The notes: generated by a model not told the origin, from the letters alone. DNA of 64,000 nt from DASTBU01 sp035711845 (GCA_035711845.1 DASTBU010000054.1:1-64000); one strand, 5' to 3'; counted from the stretch's first letter, positions 52,667-62,538 are shown. Numbers and translations: made by a program.

Positions 52667-55528
52667 TCAGAAGTCGAGACGGAATCCGAGTTGCTGTCGC
52701 CGTTTCTCGAGCGCGTCGGCCGGCAGCCCGAAGATCGATGACTGGAGGCTGCCCTGAAACGCGGTGAAATTGTTCGTGTTGAACGCGTTGAACAGTTCCC
52801 AGAAACCGGAGACGCGCACCTTCGGCCCGATCCGGAACGTCTTCATCAGGCGGAAGTCCACCGTATTGAAGCTGTCGCCCCGCCGCGAGTTCCTCGACTC
52901 GGGGCGATCGGCGAACGGATCGTCATCGAGCTGGTCCCGGGTGGAGACGCTGAACGGCAACGCACTGCGATACGTCCAGATCCCCGCGAGCTGCACGTCG
53001 AAGGGCAACGTGTGGGCACCGTTCAGCACGACATTGTGGCGTCGATCCGAGTTGTCCGGTCCTTCGTCCTCCGAAAGATCGAATTCTCCGTTGATGCGTG
53101 CATTGTTGGTGGGGCCCCCACCAAAGATGCCCGCCGTGAAGTTCGACGAGGTCTTGGCGAGCGTGTACGCGAGCTGGAGGTTCGTCGTCCCCCTGCGGAA
53201 GCGCACCTCGGCCTGCAGCGCGTTGTAGCGCACCCACCCGAGGTTCTGGAGCGTGCCCGTGCCCGCGAAACGCGGGTCGGGCCGGACGATCTGGTTGCCC
53301 ACGAGATCCGCGTTCGTGTCGACGAACAGAACCTGATCCTCGCCGCGGCTGTGGACGTAGTCGGCCTGCACGGAGACATCCCGCATCAGCTCGTAGGTGA
53401 CGCCCGCCGTGTACTGTGCCGTGTAGGGCACCTGGAGGTCGGGGTCGAGCAGGTTCAGGCCACGCACCTGCCGCGGTGCGAGCGACAGATCCGGAAAGAA
53501 CGGGTAGTTCTGTGCCAGGAACTCGCGCAGCACCTCGCGGCTGCCGGCGGGATCGGCCGGGTCGAAGAACGGGTTGAGCCCGGGGTTGGTGGCGTCCAGC
53601 GTGATGATCCCGTCCGAGAGCAGCGAGTTGATGATGTAGATGGCGTTGAAGTTGTTGTGGACCTGGTCGTAGAAGAGGCCCGCAGCCCCGCGGATCGTGA
53701 GCGGCATGTCTTCGAGCGGTTTCCAGGTCAATCCGAAGCGCGGCGCGATGTTGTCCGTGTCCACGTTCGTCTTCGTGACCTTCGGATCGCCCCCGAGCTG
53801 CGCCACGATCCGGTTGTTCTTGTCGTCGACGAACTCGTTGCCCGCTTCCACGCTGCGATCGAGGTCGTACCGCACACCCAGATTCAACGTCAGAGCATCC
53901 GACACGCGCCAGGTGTCCTGGGCGAAGAAGCTGAAGCCCCAGATGTTGGTCTTGGCCGTCGTCCCCCCGACATTCCCGGTGAACACGTCCGGCCAGCTCT
54001 CCGGGTCGTTGATGTCGAACTCGGCGTCGAACGGGTGAATCCACCGGCCGTCGTGGAAGTTGACGATATCGATGATCGTGCGCACCTGTGACGCCTGCCC
54101 TCCGAACTTGAACTGGTGCTGCCCGGTCACATACGAGAAGTTCTCGATCAGGTTCAGGTTTTCTTCACCTTCCAGGCCTGTGAAGACCGTGCAGCCGAAG
54201 TTCGCGCCCGGATACAGCCGCCCGGCGAACGTGCCCGGAGGGCCCAGCGTCAGGTGCACCGGGCCGCCAGTGCCCGACTTCGGGCAGATGATGGGCGGCT
54301 TGTTCGAGCCCCAGAAGACGCGCAACTCGTTGAACGCGGTGTTGGTGATCGAGCTGGTCCAGTTGCCGACGATATTGTAGACCGGACCGCCGAAGGTCTC
54401 GCGACGTTCGGCCGTGTCGAACGCGCCCCCGTTGCCGACCTGCAGCTTCTTCGAGTGATCGTAGCGGACCGACACGCGGTTTCGCGTGTCCGCCTGAACA
54501 TCACCCTTGATGATGTACGGCGTATCCTCCGTGCTCGTGGGCAGGATCGTTTCGATCCCGCGATCGCGCCAGTAATCGGAGAGGCCGAGCACGACCGACG
54601 AGGACGAATCGAGCCGTTCGAGGCCGGCAAAGAAGAACAGCCGGTCCTTCATCACCGGTCCGCCGAGGAAGCCGCCGAATCGCTGCTGGTCGAGCGGCGG
54701 CGCGTCGTCCTCGAACTGCGGTTCGCCGTTCTCGAAGAATCCGGCGAAGGGCGCCGCGTCCAGCGCATCGTCGCGGAAGAACCCGTACGCGCGGCCGGTA
54801 AACGTGTTGGTGCCGCTGCGCGTGATGACGTTCAACAGTCCGCCCGAAGCCGTGCCGTACTCGGCCGCAAACGAGCTCGTCATCACCTGGAACTCCTGGA
54901 TCCAGTCCTGCGCGAACGACGAGGCCTGGCTGCCGTAGTAATTCCACTCGTTCGACGCGCCGTCCACGAAGATGCCATTGGCATACCCGCGCTGGCCGTT
55001 GGACGACAGCGTCTCGCCGTTTCCGCCGACGCCGGTCGTCACGCCGGGTGCGAGCTTCGCAAGGTCGCTGAAATTCCGGCTGATGGTGGGCAGGTCGTCG
55101 ATCTGCCTGCTGTCGATCACCGACCCCAGCGTATGCTGCGTCGTCTCGAGAATGGCTCCCTCGCCGACGATGGTGACGACCTGCTCCACGGTCCCGACCT
55201 TCAAGGTGAGGTCGATTGTCGCGTCCTGACCGACGGCGAGAACCAGCTGCTCGCGACGCGCCGGGCTGAAACCGTCGAGCGTCGCCTGCAGCTGGTAGGC
55301 TCCCGCGGGGAGATTCGGCAGGTAATACTCGCCGACGTCGGTCGTGGTGACCGTGCGCGTGAGGTTCGTCTCGAGAGCTCGCACTGTGACGAGAACGCCG
55401 GGCAGCACGGCCCCCTGCTCGTCGACGATCTTGCCGCGTACGGTCGCCATTGCGGTTTGAGCACCGATCGGAGCCGAAACCGTCAGGCACAGCGCGATCG
55501 AGAACGACACTGTCCGGAGCATGGCCAT
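52667..55528 (-). CDS. Oar-like TonB-dependent outer-membrane receptor
   Basis: 953 residues. After a signal peptide (LRTVSFSIALCLTVSAPIGA) comes a carboxypeptidase-regulatory-like Ig domain (about 27-110; GKIVDEQGAVLPGVLVTV, GEYYLPNLPAGAY). A plug domain at about 120-240 has the VDGAS and ITRSGTN segments. The remaining 650 residues are a 22-strand barrel ending in GFRLDF, with an aromatic final residue for outer-membrane insertion. It imports a bulky substrate using TonB energy. With the two hydrolases downstream (44-base gap, then ATGA) it looks like one uptake operon, possibly for peptides or cell-wall fragments. Confidence 0.93.
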   Translation of the reverse strand: MAMLRTVSFSIALCLTVSAPIGAQTAMATVRGKIVDEQGAVLPGVLVTVRALETNLTRTVTTTDVGEYYLPNLPAGAYQLQATLDGFSPARREQLVLAVGQDATIDLTLKVGTVEQVVTIVGEGAILETTQHTLGSVIDSRQIDDLPTISRNFSDLAKLAPGVTTGVGGNGETLSSNGQRGYANGIFVDGASNEWNYYGSQASSFAQDWIQEFQVMTSSFAAEYGTASGGLLNVITRSGTNTFTGRAYGFFRDDALDAAPFAGFFENGEPQFEDDAPPLDQQRFGGFLGGPVMKDRLFFFAGLERLDSSSSVVLGLSDYWRDRGIETILPTSTEDTPYIIKGDVQADTRNRVSVRYDHSKKLQVGNGGAFDTAERRETFGGPVYNIVGNWTSSITNTAFNELRVFWGSNKPPIICPKSGTGGPVHLTLGPPGTFAGRLYPGANFGCTVFTGLEGEENLNLIENFSYVTGQHQFKFGGQASQVRTIIDIVNFHDGRWIHPFDAEFDINDPESWPDVFTGNVGGTTAKTNIWGFSFFAQDTWRVSDALTLNLGVRYDLDRSVEAGNEFVDDKNNRIVAQLGGDPKVTKTNVDTDNIAPRFGLTWKPLEDMPLTIRGAAGLFYDQVHNNFNAIYIINSLLSDGIITLDATNPGLNPFFDPADPAGSREVLREFLAQNYPFFPDLSLAPRQVRGLNLLDPDLQVPYTAQYTAGVTYELMRDVSVQADYVHSRGEDQVLFVDTNADLVGNQIVRPDPRFAGTGTLQNLGWVRYNALQAEVRFRRGTTNLQLAYTLAKTSSNFTAGIFGGGPTNNARINGEFDLSEDEGPDNSDRRHNVVLNGAHTLPFDVQLAGIWTYRSALPFSVSTRDQLDDDPFADRPESRNSRRGDSFNTVDFRLMKTFRIGPKVRVSGFWELFNAFNTNNFTAFQGSLQSSIFGLPADALEKRRQQLGFRLDF

Positions 55529-55734
55529 GAGAACCTCCCGTCTGCTGTCAACGATCAGGTGGGACGTGATGCCGGGGCATCGGTCCGACCCGCCGAGCCC
55601 GGACCGTGACGGGGTGAGTGGCCGAGAGGGGGACTCAGCGAAGCCGGACTATAGACCTATGGAGAAGCGGGATCAAGCTCGGCCTTGACGGCGTGGAAGG
55701 CGGAACAGAACCTCGCGAGGTCTCGACCTCGTCC
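55529..55734. other. Upstream region of the TonB receptor
   Basis: About 200 bases, presumably with the receptor promoter on the minus strand. Inverted GGTCCGACCC/GGGCTCGGCGGG-like stretches are GC-rich, but I recognise no specific operator. Confidence 0.3.
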
Positions 55735-55850
55735 TGCTCGCTGTCGCCTGCTGGCGGACGGCAAACACCGCAAAGTCGCGCTCACCACGTGCCTCCGCAA
55801 GTCCTGACGATCCTCAACGCGATGGTGCGGACCAACAACCTGGCCGCACA
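55735..55850 (+). pseudogene. IS110-family transposase C-terminal remnant
   Basis: Bases 55769-55801 read RKVALTTCLRK, and from 55801, one frame off, VLTILNAMVRTNN follows. Together these match the conserved C-terminal end of IS110-family transposases (KVALxACMRKLLTILNAM), with a one-base loss at about 55800. Nothing of the rest of the gene is visible, so it is a decayed fragment. Confidence 0.7.
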
Positions 55851-56069
55851 CTGCTCAACAGGCCGGCGGTTGACTCCCAAGACAGTTCTATCGTCTCTCT
55901 CGTTCGCATGCCGTCACTTGTTGATACGGGACGCTCTTTAACAGAACGGTGCTCCGTATGAGACTTTGTGCACTCGGAAGGCAGACTTCGGTGTCGTCTT
56001 TTGGCGTGTGCTCGCCACATTGCCTGGCGTTGGTCTTGCATCGGCGCGGTCGCTGGCGCCGGGTCAGTA

Positions 56070-56736
56070 ATGCTAACGCAGGAAACACCGCATCTTAGTC
56101 AGGTCGTGACACCGCGAGTCTTGACGCTAATCCTCGCGGTGTTCATCGGCGTGGTGCTGTATTTGTCCCCACTCGAGCCCCGCCTGCTCGTATCCACCGA
56201 GGCCTTCGTGTACTTACTTCTGCTGCTGGCCTGTGCCAGCCACGCACCGCTGCGGTCGGCGGTAGTGCAGATGGGAACAACGCAGGGCCTGGTCGTCGGG
56301 ACGCTTCTCTTGTTGGCGGTTGGTGGCCAAATTGTACAAGTGGACACCGGGCTCATACCCGTTTGCCACGTGGTCGATGTACGCGAATCTGAATCCACCG
56401 ACCGACTTTGCTCAATTCAACGCCCTTCGCCGCTCAGGATCGACGATCCTGTTCCCGTTTGCCGAGGTCTCGGGGTCTAAACGTACGTTCCAGTACCACT
56501 TCTCCGCTCGACTCGACGTCGTACGGCGATCATCGGGCGCATCCGCAGCAAAAACGAAAGCGATTGCGGAGCTCAACTTGTGGTTGAGGTCACTCGCGCA
56601 GGTCTACAACCGTCGTCACCCGGAGGACCCTATCCGGAGCATCGAAGGCGTGAGCTGCGCACTACCTATTCATAACTACACGGGTCCTGGTTCAATCCTC
56701 TGCGAGCCGATAATTTCGATCGAAGTGCCGGAGTAG
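56070..56736 (+). pseudogene. Frameshifted small membrane protein gene next to HTTM-DCC
   Basis: From ATG 56070 the frame encodes about 85 residues with three hydrophobic helices (VLTLILAVFIGVVLYL, LLVSTEAFVYLLLLLA, VVGTLLLLAVGGQ) and then runs into nonsense until 56480. From about 56320 the next frame continues with YKWTPGSYPFATWSMYANLNPPT and about 130 more residues, ending at 56736. The WSMYANLNPP segment is the type seen in small proteins paired with HTTM proteins. A single-base change near 56310-56340 would join the two halves. It may be real decay, a sequencing error or a programmed shift; I see no slippery signal. Confidence 0.6.
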
Positions 56737-56753
56737 GCCGGACTGGAAACAAC

Positions 56754-58121
56754 GTGCTCACGACGCCACGATTGCGTGCAGCGGACGCCCTCGGCGTCGC
56801 GCGCATCCTCGTCTTCGGGATCTGGCTCTTCAAATTGGCGCCCGGACGGCTGTTGACGTTGAGCGACTTGCCGTTCGAGCTCTTTGAGTCCCCTGGTTTG
56901 TTCAGGTTCTTGCCAGACCGCATCTTCCAAGTGGCCGTCAATCCGGCAGTCTTGACCGCGCTGCAAGGGCTGCTCGTGGTCGGCTGCTCACTGTTGGTAC
57001 TGGGCGTGAGGCCGTTTCGTCCGATAGCCCTCCTGACCTGTACGTTACTACTGTTCGCTGACGGTTTAAGCAAAGGCTTCAATGGTTTCATTAACCATGC
57101 GCAACTCGGCATCCTGTATGCGGCTCTGATACTCGCATTCGTCCCAGCCGCGGACGCACTGTCGGTCATGGGCCGCGCGAAAAAACCGGCGGGTGCTGGT
57201 GTTTATCGGGGCGCTTTTCTTGCCGTCGCGGCCGTGCTCTGTGCGGCCTACAGCTTCACCGGAACACATCGGGTGATAAACGGCGGCTTCGCAATCTTCC
57301 AGGGTGACGCCATCATCATCTGGATGGCATCGCGCTCGCTACAATACAGCGAGGGAGGTTTCGATTTTGGTCTGCTTGCGTTGAGCTATCCGTGGCTTTC
57401 TGTGCCGCTGAAGGTCGGCTACTTCGTGACGACGATCTTCGAAGTCTTGTCGCCAATCGCTTTGATAAGCGCGCCATTTAGAAGGTTGTGGCTCTTCGTG
57501 ATCCTCCCATTCCATTTCTTTACGCTACTGACAATGAACATCTTCTTCTGGGAGAACATGCTCTTGGTCGCGTTGTTCGTCGGCGGCATTGGGTACGTCT
57601 TGCACCCGCCGCAGGTGACCTCAGAGGGCAGCCCCGCGCAGCCTGTGAACCGCAACGCGACTGGCACAAGCGTGATCCTGTTCGACGGTGTCTGCAATCT
57701 GTGCAATCGGTGGGTCCTCTTCGTCATCGATCACGATCCTCGCAGGCGGTTCTCGTTCGCATCGCTCCAATCGGATTTCGGACAGACATTACTGCGGGGC
57801 TACCATGCGCCGGTTTCAGGTGTCAGGAGTCTTGTACTGCTCGAAGATGGAAGATGCTACGTGCGTTCGAGCGCAGTCCTGCGGATTGCGCGACACCTGT
57901 CCGGGCCGTGGCGGCTCCTATACGCGTTCACCTGGGTGCCTCGCCAGGTGCGAGATGCCGTATACGACTGGATCGCACGGAACCGTTATGACTGGGTCGG
58001 CCGCACTGACCACTGCCTCGTGCCGTCGCCGGAGCTTGCTGAGCGATTCCTCGATGAGTCCCCTTCGAAGGACCGCCCGGCCACTTCGGGTCACCGAGAT
58101 TCTGTGACGGTGGGTGGATAG
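56754..58121 (+). CDS. HTTM membrane domain fused to DCC thioredoxin-like domain
   Basis: 455 residues. The first 290 residues have at least seven hydrophobic helices with the HTTM/vitamin-K-carboxylase-like pattern (ARILVFGIWLFK, LLLFADGLSKGFNGFINHA, YFVTTIFEVLSPIALISAP, ILPFHFFTLLTMNIFFWENM). Residues 310-440 form a DCC (DUF393) domain with the name-giving FDGVCNLCN, a CxxC-like redox motif. Both parts occur together in several phyla, but the reaction is unknown. The upstream small gene is 18 bases away and frameshifted. Confidence 0.85.
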   Translation: MLTTPRLRAADALGVARILVFGIWLFKLAPGRLLTLSDLPFELFESPGLFRFLPDRIFQVAVNPAVLTALQGLLVVGCSLLVLGVRPFRPIALLTCTLLLFADGLSKGFNGFINHAQLGILYAALILAFVPAADALSVMGRAKKPAGAGVYRGAFLAVAAVLCAAYSFTGTHRVINGGFAIFQGDAIIIWMASRSLQYSEGGFDFGLLALSYPWLSVPLKVGYFVTTIFEVLSPIALISAPFRRLWLFVILPFHFFTLLTMNIFFWENMLLVALFVGGIGYVLHPPQVTSEGSPAQPVNRNATGTSVILFDGVCNLCNRWVLFVIDHDPRRRFSFASLQSDFGQTLLRGYHAPVSGVRSLVLLEDGRCYVRSSAVLRIARHLSGPWRLLYAFTWVPRQVRDAVYDWIARNRYDWVGRTDHCLVPSPELAERFLDESPSKDRPATSGHRDSVTVGG

Positions 58122-58269
58122 TGCCGCGGGCAGGGGTCCGTCGAGTGGACTGTCGGTTCCTCTGTGTTGAGAGGGAGGGCCTGAGAACGGGCCGTCGGGT
58201 GCCCCGCGAGACGGCCCTAATGCTCCCCTGCATAGACCTGCCTCCGACTCCGCTACACGGGATGGTGGG

Positions 58270-58450
58270 AGTCCGTCCGAACTTCTGAGCGCGCGCGACG
58301 CAGGCCGCCGCCGTCTGCTGTCGGAGCGAGGCCTGGGGCCGCACCGTGCTGTAGTCCACACGCGACGCCTCGATCACGGCCTCGGCCTCAGCCAAGCTGA
58401 AAACAGAGTTCGTTCAAGCACTCGTCGCGAGACTTCCGTTGAACCGTCGC
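58270..58450 (-). pseudogene. IS3-family transposase (orfB) C-terminal remnant
   Basis: On the minus strand, RDECLNELCF reads from about 58428 to 58398, and the next frame continues SLAEAEAVIEASRVDYSTVRPQASL. This matches the end of the DDE integrase core (RDECLNExxFxSLAEARxxIExWRxDYNxxRPHSSL). At least one base is lost or gained at about 58397. No intact transposase, terminal repeat or target duplication is visible. Confidence 0.65.
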
Positions 58451-58973
58451 AACTGGTCCAAGCTGTGCCGCCGACAATCCGCGCTGTGCCTCGTGAGATG
58501 GCTGTGAGCGAAATCCGGGCGGTGCCGGTGAACGAACCTCTGACGAACCGTCGTCACCGGTCTCATTACGGCCCCGATGTATAACGGGGCGCTACAGTCC
58601 AAAAACCATACAGTGGAGACGAAGAGAATAGGAATGGTCGGGATTGAATGGAGGTAACAGCGTAGTAGATCCGAGCCCTGTAAGCTGCTGTTAATAAAGG
58701 ACTGGAGACGATCATGGGATGACAGAAACGGACAGGCACCATACGGTGGGCTCGGGAACGATTCTACTATGGCAGTGATCTGGCATCAGTTGCCGGACGG
58801 CTTCAGTGACGCAAGCGGTGTCGTTACAGGGGGCTTGGTAACGGACTCGGTCTTCCGACGCTTCAAAAACCGGGCCACAAAACGGTCGATACATTCCTCC
58901 GAACCTCCGGACAGCGATGTCGTGAAAGTGCGAAGGCAACGCGGGAACGCGTGATACTCCTGACGTGCACAAA
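58451..58973. other. 523-base region without a recognisable gene
   Basis: Lower in GC than the left half by eye. It contains tRNA-unlike, AT-containing stretches such as AATAAAGGACTGG. No family matches and no long open frame with a ribosome site. Possibly more decayed insertion-sequence DNA plus the promoter of the ATP-grasp operon. Confidence 0.35.
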
Positions 58974-60188
58974 ATGAGGAGCCTCTACTGGCTGGCACAC
59001 GGCGCACCGACGCTGTCACCGACCGCGCGGCTGAAGCGTGTTGTGCGGCTCGCTCGTGAAACGCGGAACACTACTCGGAAATATGCACGAGATGCCGCTG
59101 CTCTCGGGGGGCGCCTGCCGCTCATCCAATTCATCGAGGCGCTCCGTGTTGCTGTAACCTACGACCTTGTTCCGGATGATTACTATCGGTATGCGCTGTA
59201 TTTGGTAGAGAACCGGATTCAGGCGCCGTATTACTTCCCCAGCCGCGTTCATAGGCACTTTCGGCACCGCTTGTTGTCGCATCTGCCGGCGTCGATGAAC
59301 GATATAGAAGACAAACGTCTGTTGCCCGAGCATTGTGGGCGGCACGGCATCGCGGTCGTTCCGACTCTGGCGGAGTTTGCGAACGGGCACCTGGTATCGC
59401 AATCAGGTGACCGAACGGTTTTGCCGAGACAGGACTTGTTCAGCAAGCAAGCGCTTGGACATGCGGGCCGGGGCGCGATGCTCTGGATTTACACAGGCAG
59501 CGAATCGTGGCAAGCGGATAGCGAGGCCGCGCTGTCTGAAGGCGATCTCTTCCGGTCCCTTCGCGAGAGCTCGCGGACAGCGCCCCTCATTTTACAGCCG
59601 CGGATACGCAACCACCCTGCGGTTGAACCGTTATCGTCCGGTGCCTTGTGCACGGCCCGAATCATCACGTGCCGGCGGTACGACCACGCCCCTGAAATCG
59701 TCGAATCGATTTTCCGCATGCCGGTAGGGCATGCGTTCGTCGACAACTACACACAGGGCGGGCTAGCCTGTCGTGTTGACGCCGATGGTGTTCTGGGGCC
59801 GGCGGTCTCGAAAAAACTGCCAGCTGCAATGCGACGCATCGAACATCATCCAATCAGTGGAGTTCGCATCGTCGGAATGCGACTCCCGTTCTGGTCCGAG
59901 GCGAAGCAGATGGTGCTTGCAGCGCACAAACTTTACCCGGAGGTTCCATCCGTCGGGTGGGATGTAGCCATTGCGACCGAAGGGGTGATCCTCATCGAGG
60001 CTAATTCTGGTTGGGGAGTGCGGTTGACGCAACACGCCGCTGGAAGACCGCTCGGGCGGACTCCGTTGACCGCGTGCTATCTGAGTTGGATTGCGCAGGT
60101 GGCCGACAGGGATCATGAGAATCCTGAAGCGGAACTACGAACAGGCGATCGGCAGAATCCGCCAAATCCGCTCGCTGGTAAGGCGTGA
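58974..60188 (+). CDS. Sugar-transfer-associated ATP-grasp protein 1
   Basis: 404 residues from ATG 58974 (a GTG nine bases upstream is an alternative). The C-terminal half has the ATP-grasp Mg2+/ATP signature GWDVAIATEGVILIEANSGWG and a conserved GALCTARIITCR strand with Arg residues. This fits the PF14397 type (ATPgrasp_ST), members of which sit in glycan gene clusters. ATP-grasp enzymes form amide or ester bonds from carboxylates through acyl-phosphates. The N-terminal 120 residues are helical and carry no signature. It overlaps the next gene by 74 bases. Confidence 0.8.
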   Translation: MRSLYWLAHGAPTLSPTARLKRVVRLARETRNTTRKYARDAAALGGRLPLIQFIEALRVAVTYDLVPDDYYRYALYLVENRIQAPYYFPSRVHRHFRHRLLSHLPASMNDIEDKRLLPEHCGRHGIAVVPTLAEFANGHLVSQSGDRTVLPRQDLFSKQALGHAGRGAMLWIYTGSESWQADSEAALSEGDLFRSLRESSRTAPLILQPRIRNHPAVEPLSSGALCTARIITCRRYDHAPEIVESIFRMPVGHAFVDNYTQGGLACRVDADGVLGPAVSKKLPAAMRRIEHHPISGVRIVGMRLPFWSEAKQMVLAAHKLYPEVPSVGWDVAIATEGVILIEANSGWGVRLTQHAAGRPLGRTPLTACYLSWIAQVADRDHENPEAELRTGDRQNPPNPLAGKA

Positions 60189-61182
60189 GCTGAAGAGCAG
60201 AGTCGGCCGGGCGGTGCCGCTCCGGCGACGGATGCAAATGCTTCTGAGCGGATTCTTGAGCGAATCGTACGTGCTGTACGATTTCGAGCGCAACGATCCG
60301 AGCCTGTATCTGTCCGACATGTCGCGATTTGCCCGGACGTTTTGGATCAATCGGTCGCCACATCTGCTCGATGACAAGTTCGCGTTTGCGGTCATGCTGG
60401 AGAGCCTCGGGTATCCAACGGCGCCGATCCGAGCGCTTGCCGGGCGAGGACAGATCATGTCCTCAGACACGGGCCGGCGACTCGACGCCACGTCGTGCAT
60501 GGAGTTGGTGCAGCGACACGATGCGTTGGTCATCAAGCCACGATTCGGCGGCGGCGGCGGCAGAATTCGCTTCGTCAGAGTAGATGGCCCCGGGCTGCTC
60601 GTGAACGATCAGCCGACGAATTTGTCGGATTTCGTCACCATGCTCAAACAGAGTCAACACATCGTGACAGATGTGATTCATCAGCATGCATACGCGGCTC
60701 GTGTTCACGCCCGTTCCACGAACACGATTCGCGTTTTGACGATGATTGATGTCGAGAACGGAACGCCGTTTATCGCCGCCGCCGTGCATCGGTTCGGCAC
60801 ATCGGCGTCGTTTCCAGTTGACAATTGGAGCAAAGGGGGCATCAGCGCCGCGGTCGACCTCGCAACCGGAACGCTGGGTCCTGGCGTTACCTTTCCTATG
60901 AGGTATCCAAGGCGAATTCACGCCTGCCACCCAGAGTCCGGTGTGCAAATTGTGGGCACCGTAATTCCGCACTGGCCATCGATTTGTGCTGGGGTACTTG
61001 GCATTGCTGGTCGACTGCCCCCCGATACTCCCTACGTCGGCTGGGACGTCATCGTGACCCGCGATGGTTTCGTGGTCCTCGAAGGCAACCGGTACTCCGA
61101 TGTCAACCTGCTTCAAGTTCACGGGCCGTTGTTGGCTGATCCACGCGTGCGCGCGTTTTACAGGCACTACGGTGCAGCCTGA
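60115..61182 (+). CDS. Sugar-transfer-associated ATP-grasp protein 2
   Basis: 355 residues from ATG 60115 (MRILKRNYEQA), starting 74 bases inside the previous gene. The same family signs occur: VIKPRFGGGGGRI (ATP-binding loop), STNTIRVLTMIDVENG, AVHRFGTSASFPVDNWSKGGI and YVGWDVIVTRDGFVVLEGNRYSD. It differs from protein 1 throughout, so the pair is an old duplication or two substrates. It is likely to be translationally coupled to protein 1. Confidence 0.83.
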   Translation: MRILKRNYEQAIGRIRQIRSLVRRELKSRVGRAVPLRRRMQMLLSGFLSESYVLYDFERNDPSLYLSDMSRFARTFWINRSPHLLDDKFAFAVMLESLGYPTAPIRALAGRGQIMSSDTGRRLDATSCMELVQRHDALVIKPRFGGGGGRIRFVRVDGPGLLVNDQPTNLSDFVTMLKQSQHIVTDVIHQHAYAARVHARSTNTIRVLTMIDVENGTPFIAAAVHRFGTSASFPVDNWSKGGISAAVDLATGTLGPGVTFPMRYPRRIHACHPESGVQIVGTVIPHWPSICAGVLGIAGRLPPDTPYVGWDVIVTRDGFVVLEGNRYSDVNLLQVHGPLLADPRVRAFYRHYGAA

Positions 61183-61245
61183 TTGGGCACGAGTCACGAC
61201 CCGGCGTAAATCGGACGGACGCTCATCGCGTCCGTGAGGACGTTG

Positions 61246-62538
61246 ATGAATGCACAGCGTCAAGAGGAAATTGTCGTTGCAGTACTGCGCCGGATTGCCG
61301 CATGGGCACACCGGAGCACGCCCCCCCGCGTCATCGCAGTAACGGGAAGTGTCGGGAAGAGCACCACGAAAGACCTGATTGCCAGCGTTCTCGAGACGAC
61401 TTACGTGGTGAGGCGCACACGTAAGAATGGGAATATCGCCGGCGTACCTGCGGCTTTGCTGGGTTTGCCGAAACTCACGTGCACAATTCGAGATTTCCGG
61501 CGGCGCCTTCCAATGATCGCTCGTGCAGCGATGAAGCCGCCGCGGCCTGACTACTTTGTCTTGGAGATCGGCACAACCAAATCGGGTCACATCGCGGCGG
61601 CGCTCAAGATGTTCACACCCAGCATCAGCGTCATAACGACGTTTGTGCCGGCGCATCTCGAAGCTCTACGGTCGCTGGAGGGTGTGGTCCGCGAAAAGGG
61701 ACAGTTGGTATCGGCGCTTCCGTCGACGGGCTATGCGGTCCTACGGTACGACGACGAACGAGTGCGTCAACTGGCGGGACTCCACCGCGGCCGGTCAATC
61801 TTCTACGGCTTCGACACCCATGCGGATGTGTGGATGGAGCGTCCGCGGGTCAGTGACAAGGGTCTCTCGACGGTGCTGCACGACCGCGACATCGTTCCGC
61901 TGCATTTTCCGATGCTGCGGAACACGGATCATCTCTATGCCGTGATGGCTGCGTGGTGTGTGGGCAGGATTGCTGGTGTACCTAGCGAGAAAATCAGGAC
62001 GGCCGTAGAAGCTTTTGCTCCATTATCGGGGCGCGGTGATGTAGTAGCCGGCCGGCGTGGGGAGATGATAATGGATGACAGTTGGAACGCCAATCCGGCG
62101 TCTGTTCGGTCGGCGTTGAAGGCGTTCCAAACCGTCAGCGGAAGCCGCCGTCGTATTGCTGTTCTCGGAGATATGCTGGAACTAGGGGCCGACTCGCCGC
62201 GATTCCACCACGATATTGGCCGGGCCGCTGCGGCATACGTGGACGCCCTCTATGGAATCGGGATGCACGCGCGAGCCTATGTCGAAGGTTTTCAGCAGGC
62301 TCGGCCCGGTGCCCCCGCCGCCTGGTATGCCACAGTGGGGGAGGCAATACCCACGATTCAGATGACCGTGCAGGCCGGTGATGCGGTGCTGGTGAAGGCA
62401 TCGCATGGCGTTCACTTGGGTCGTCTGGTCGAGGCGTTGCGTGAGCTGGCGACCACCGAGCAGCCGACGGTGCGCAAGGGGCCCCAGAAGAGTCTCAACG
62501 GTCGAGTGAAACTTGAACATGACACCGGTGGGCGGTGA
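61246..62538 (+). CDS. MurF-like Mur ligase without the N-terminal domain
   Basis: 430 residues from ATG 61246; GAGGA five bases before it favours this over GTG 61234. It has the Mur ligase middle and C-terminal domains: P-loop TGSVGKSTTK (33-42), EIGTTKSG, HLEAL (137-141), the carbamylated-Lys region EKGQLVSAL, DSWNANPAS (278-286) and LGDMLELG (307-314). It lacks the first, UDP-sugar-binding domain of MurC-MurF, as in free-standing ligases of other pathways. It should form an amide bond between a carboxylate and an amine at the cost of ATP. The substrate is not known. It lies 64 bases after ATP-grasp 2. Confidence 0.88.
   Translation: MNAQRQEEIVVAVLRRIAAWAHRSTPPRVIAVTGSVGKSTTKDLIASVLETTYVVRRTRKNGNIAGVPAALLGLPKLTCTIRDFRRRLPMIARAAMKPPRPDYFVLEIGTTKSGHIAAALKMFTPSISVITTFVPAHLEALRSLEGVVREKGQLVSALPSTGYAVLRYDDERVRQLAGLHRGRSIFYGFDTHADVWMERPRVSDKGLSTVLHDRDIVPLHFPMLRNTDHLYAVMAAWCVGRIAGVPSEKIRTAVEAFAPLSGRGDVVAGRRGEMIMDDSWNANPASVRSALKAFQTVSGSRRRIAVLGDMLELGADSPRFHHDIGRAAAAYVDALYGIGMHARAYVEGFQQARPGAPAAWYATVGEAIPTIQMTVQAGDAVLVKASHGVHLGRLVEALRELATTEQPTVRKGPQKSLNGRVKLEHDTGGR

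Noticed and set aside
56320..56736. Separate second gene downstream of the small membrane protein
   Set aside because: Its start falls where the upstream frame loses sense and it completes the same protein, so a frameshift is simpler.
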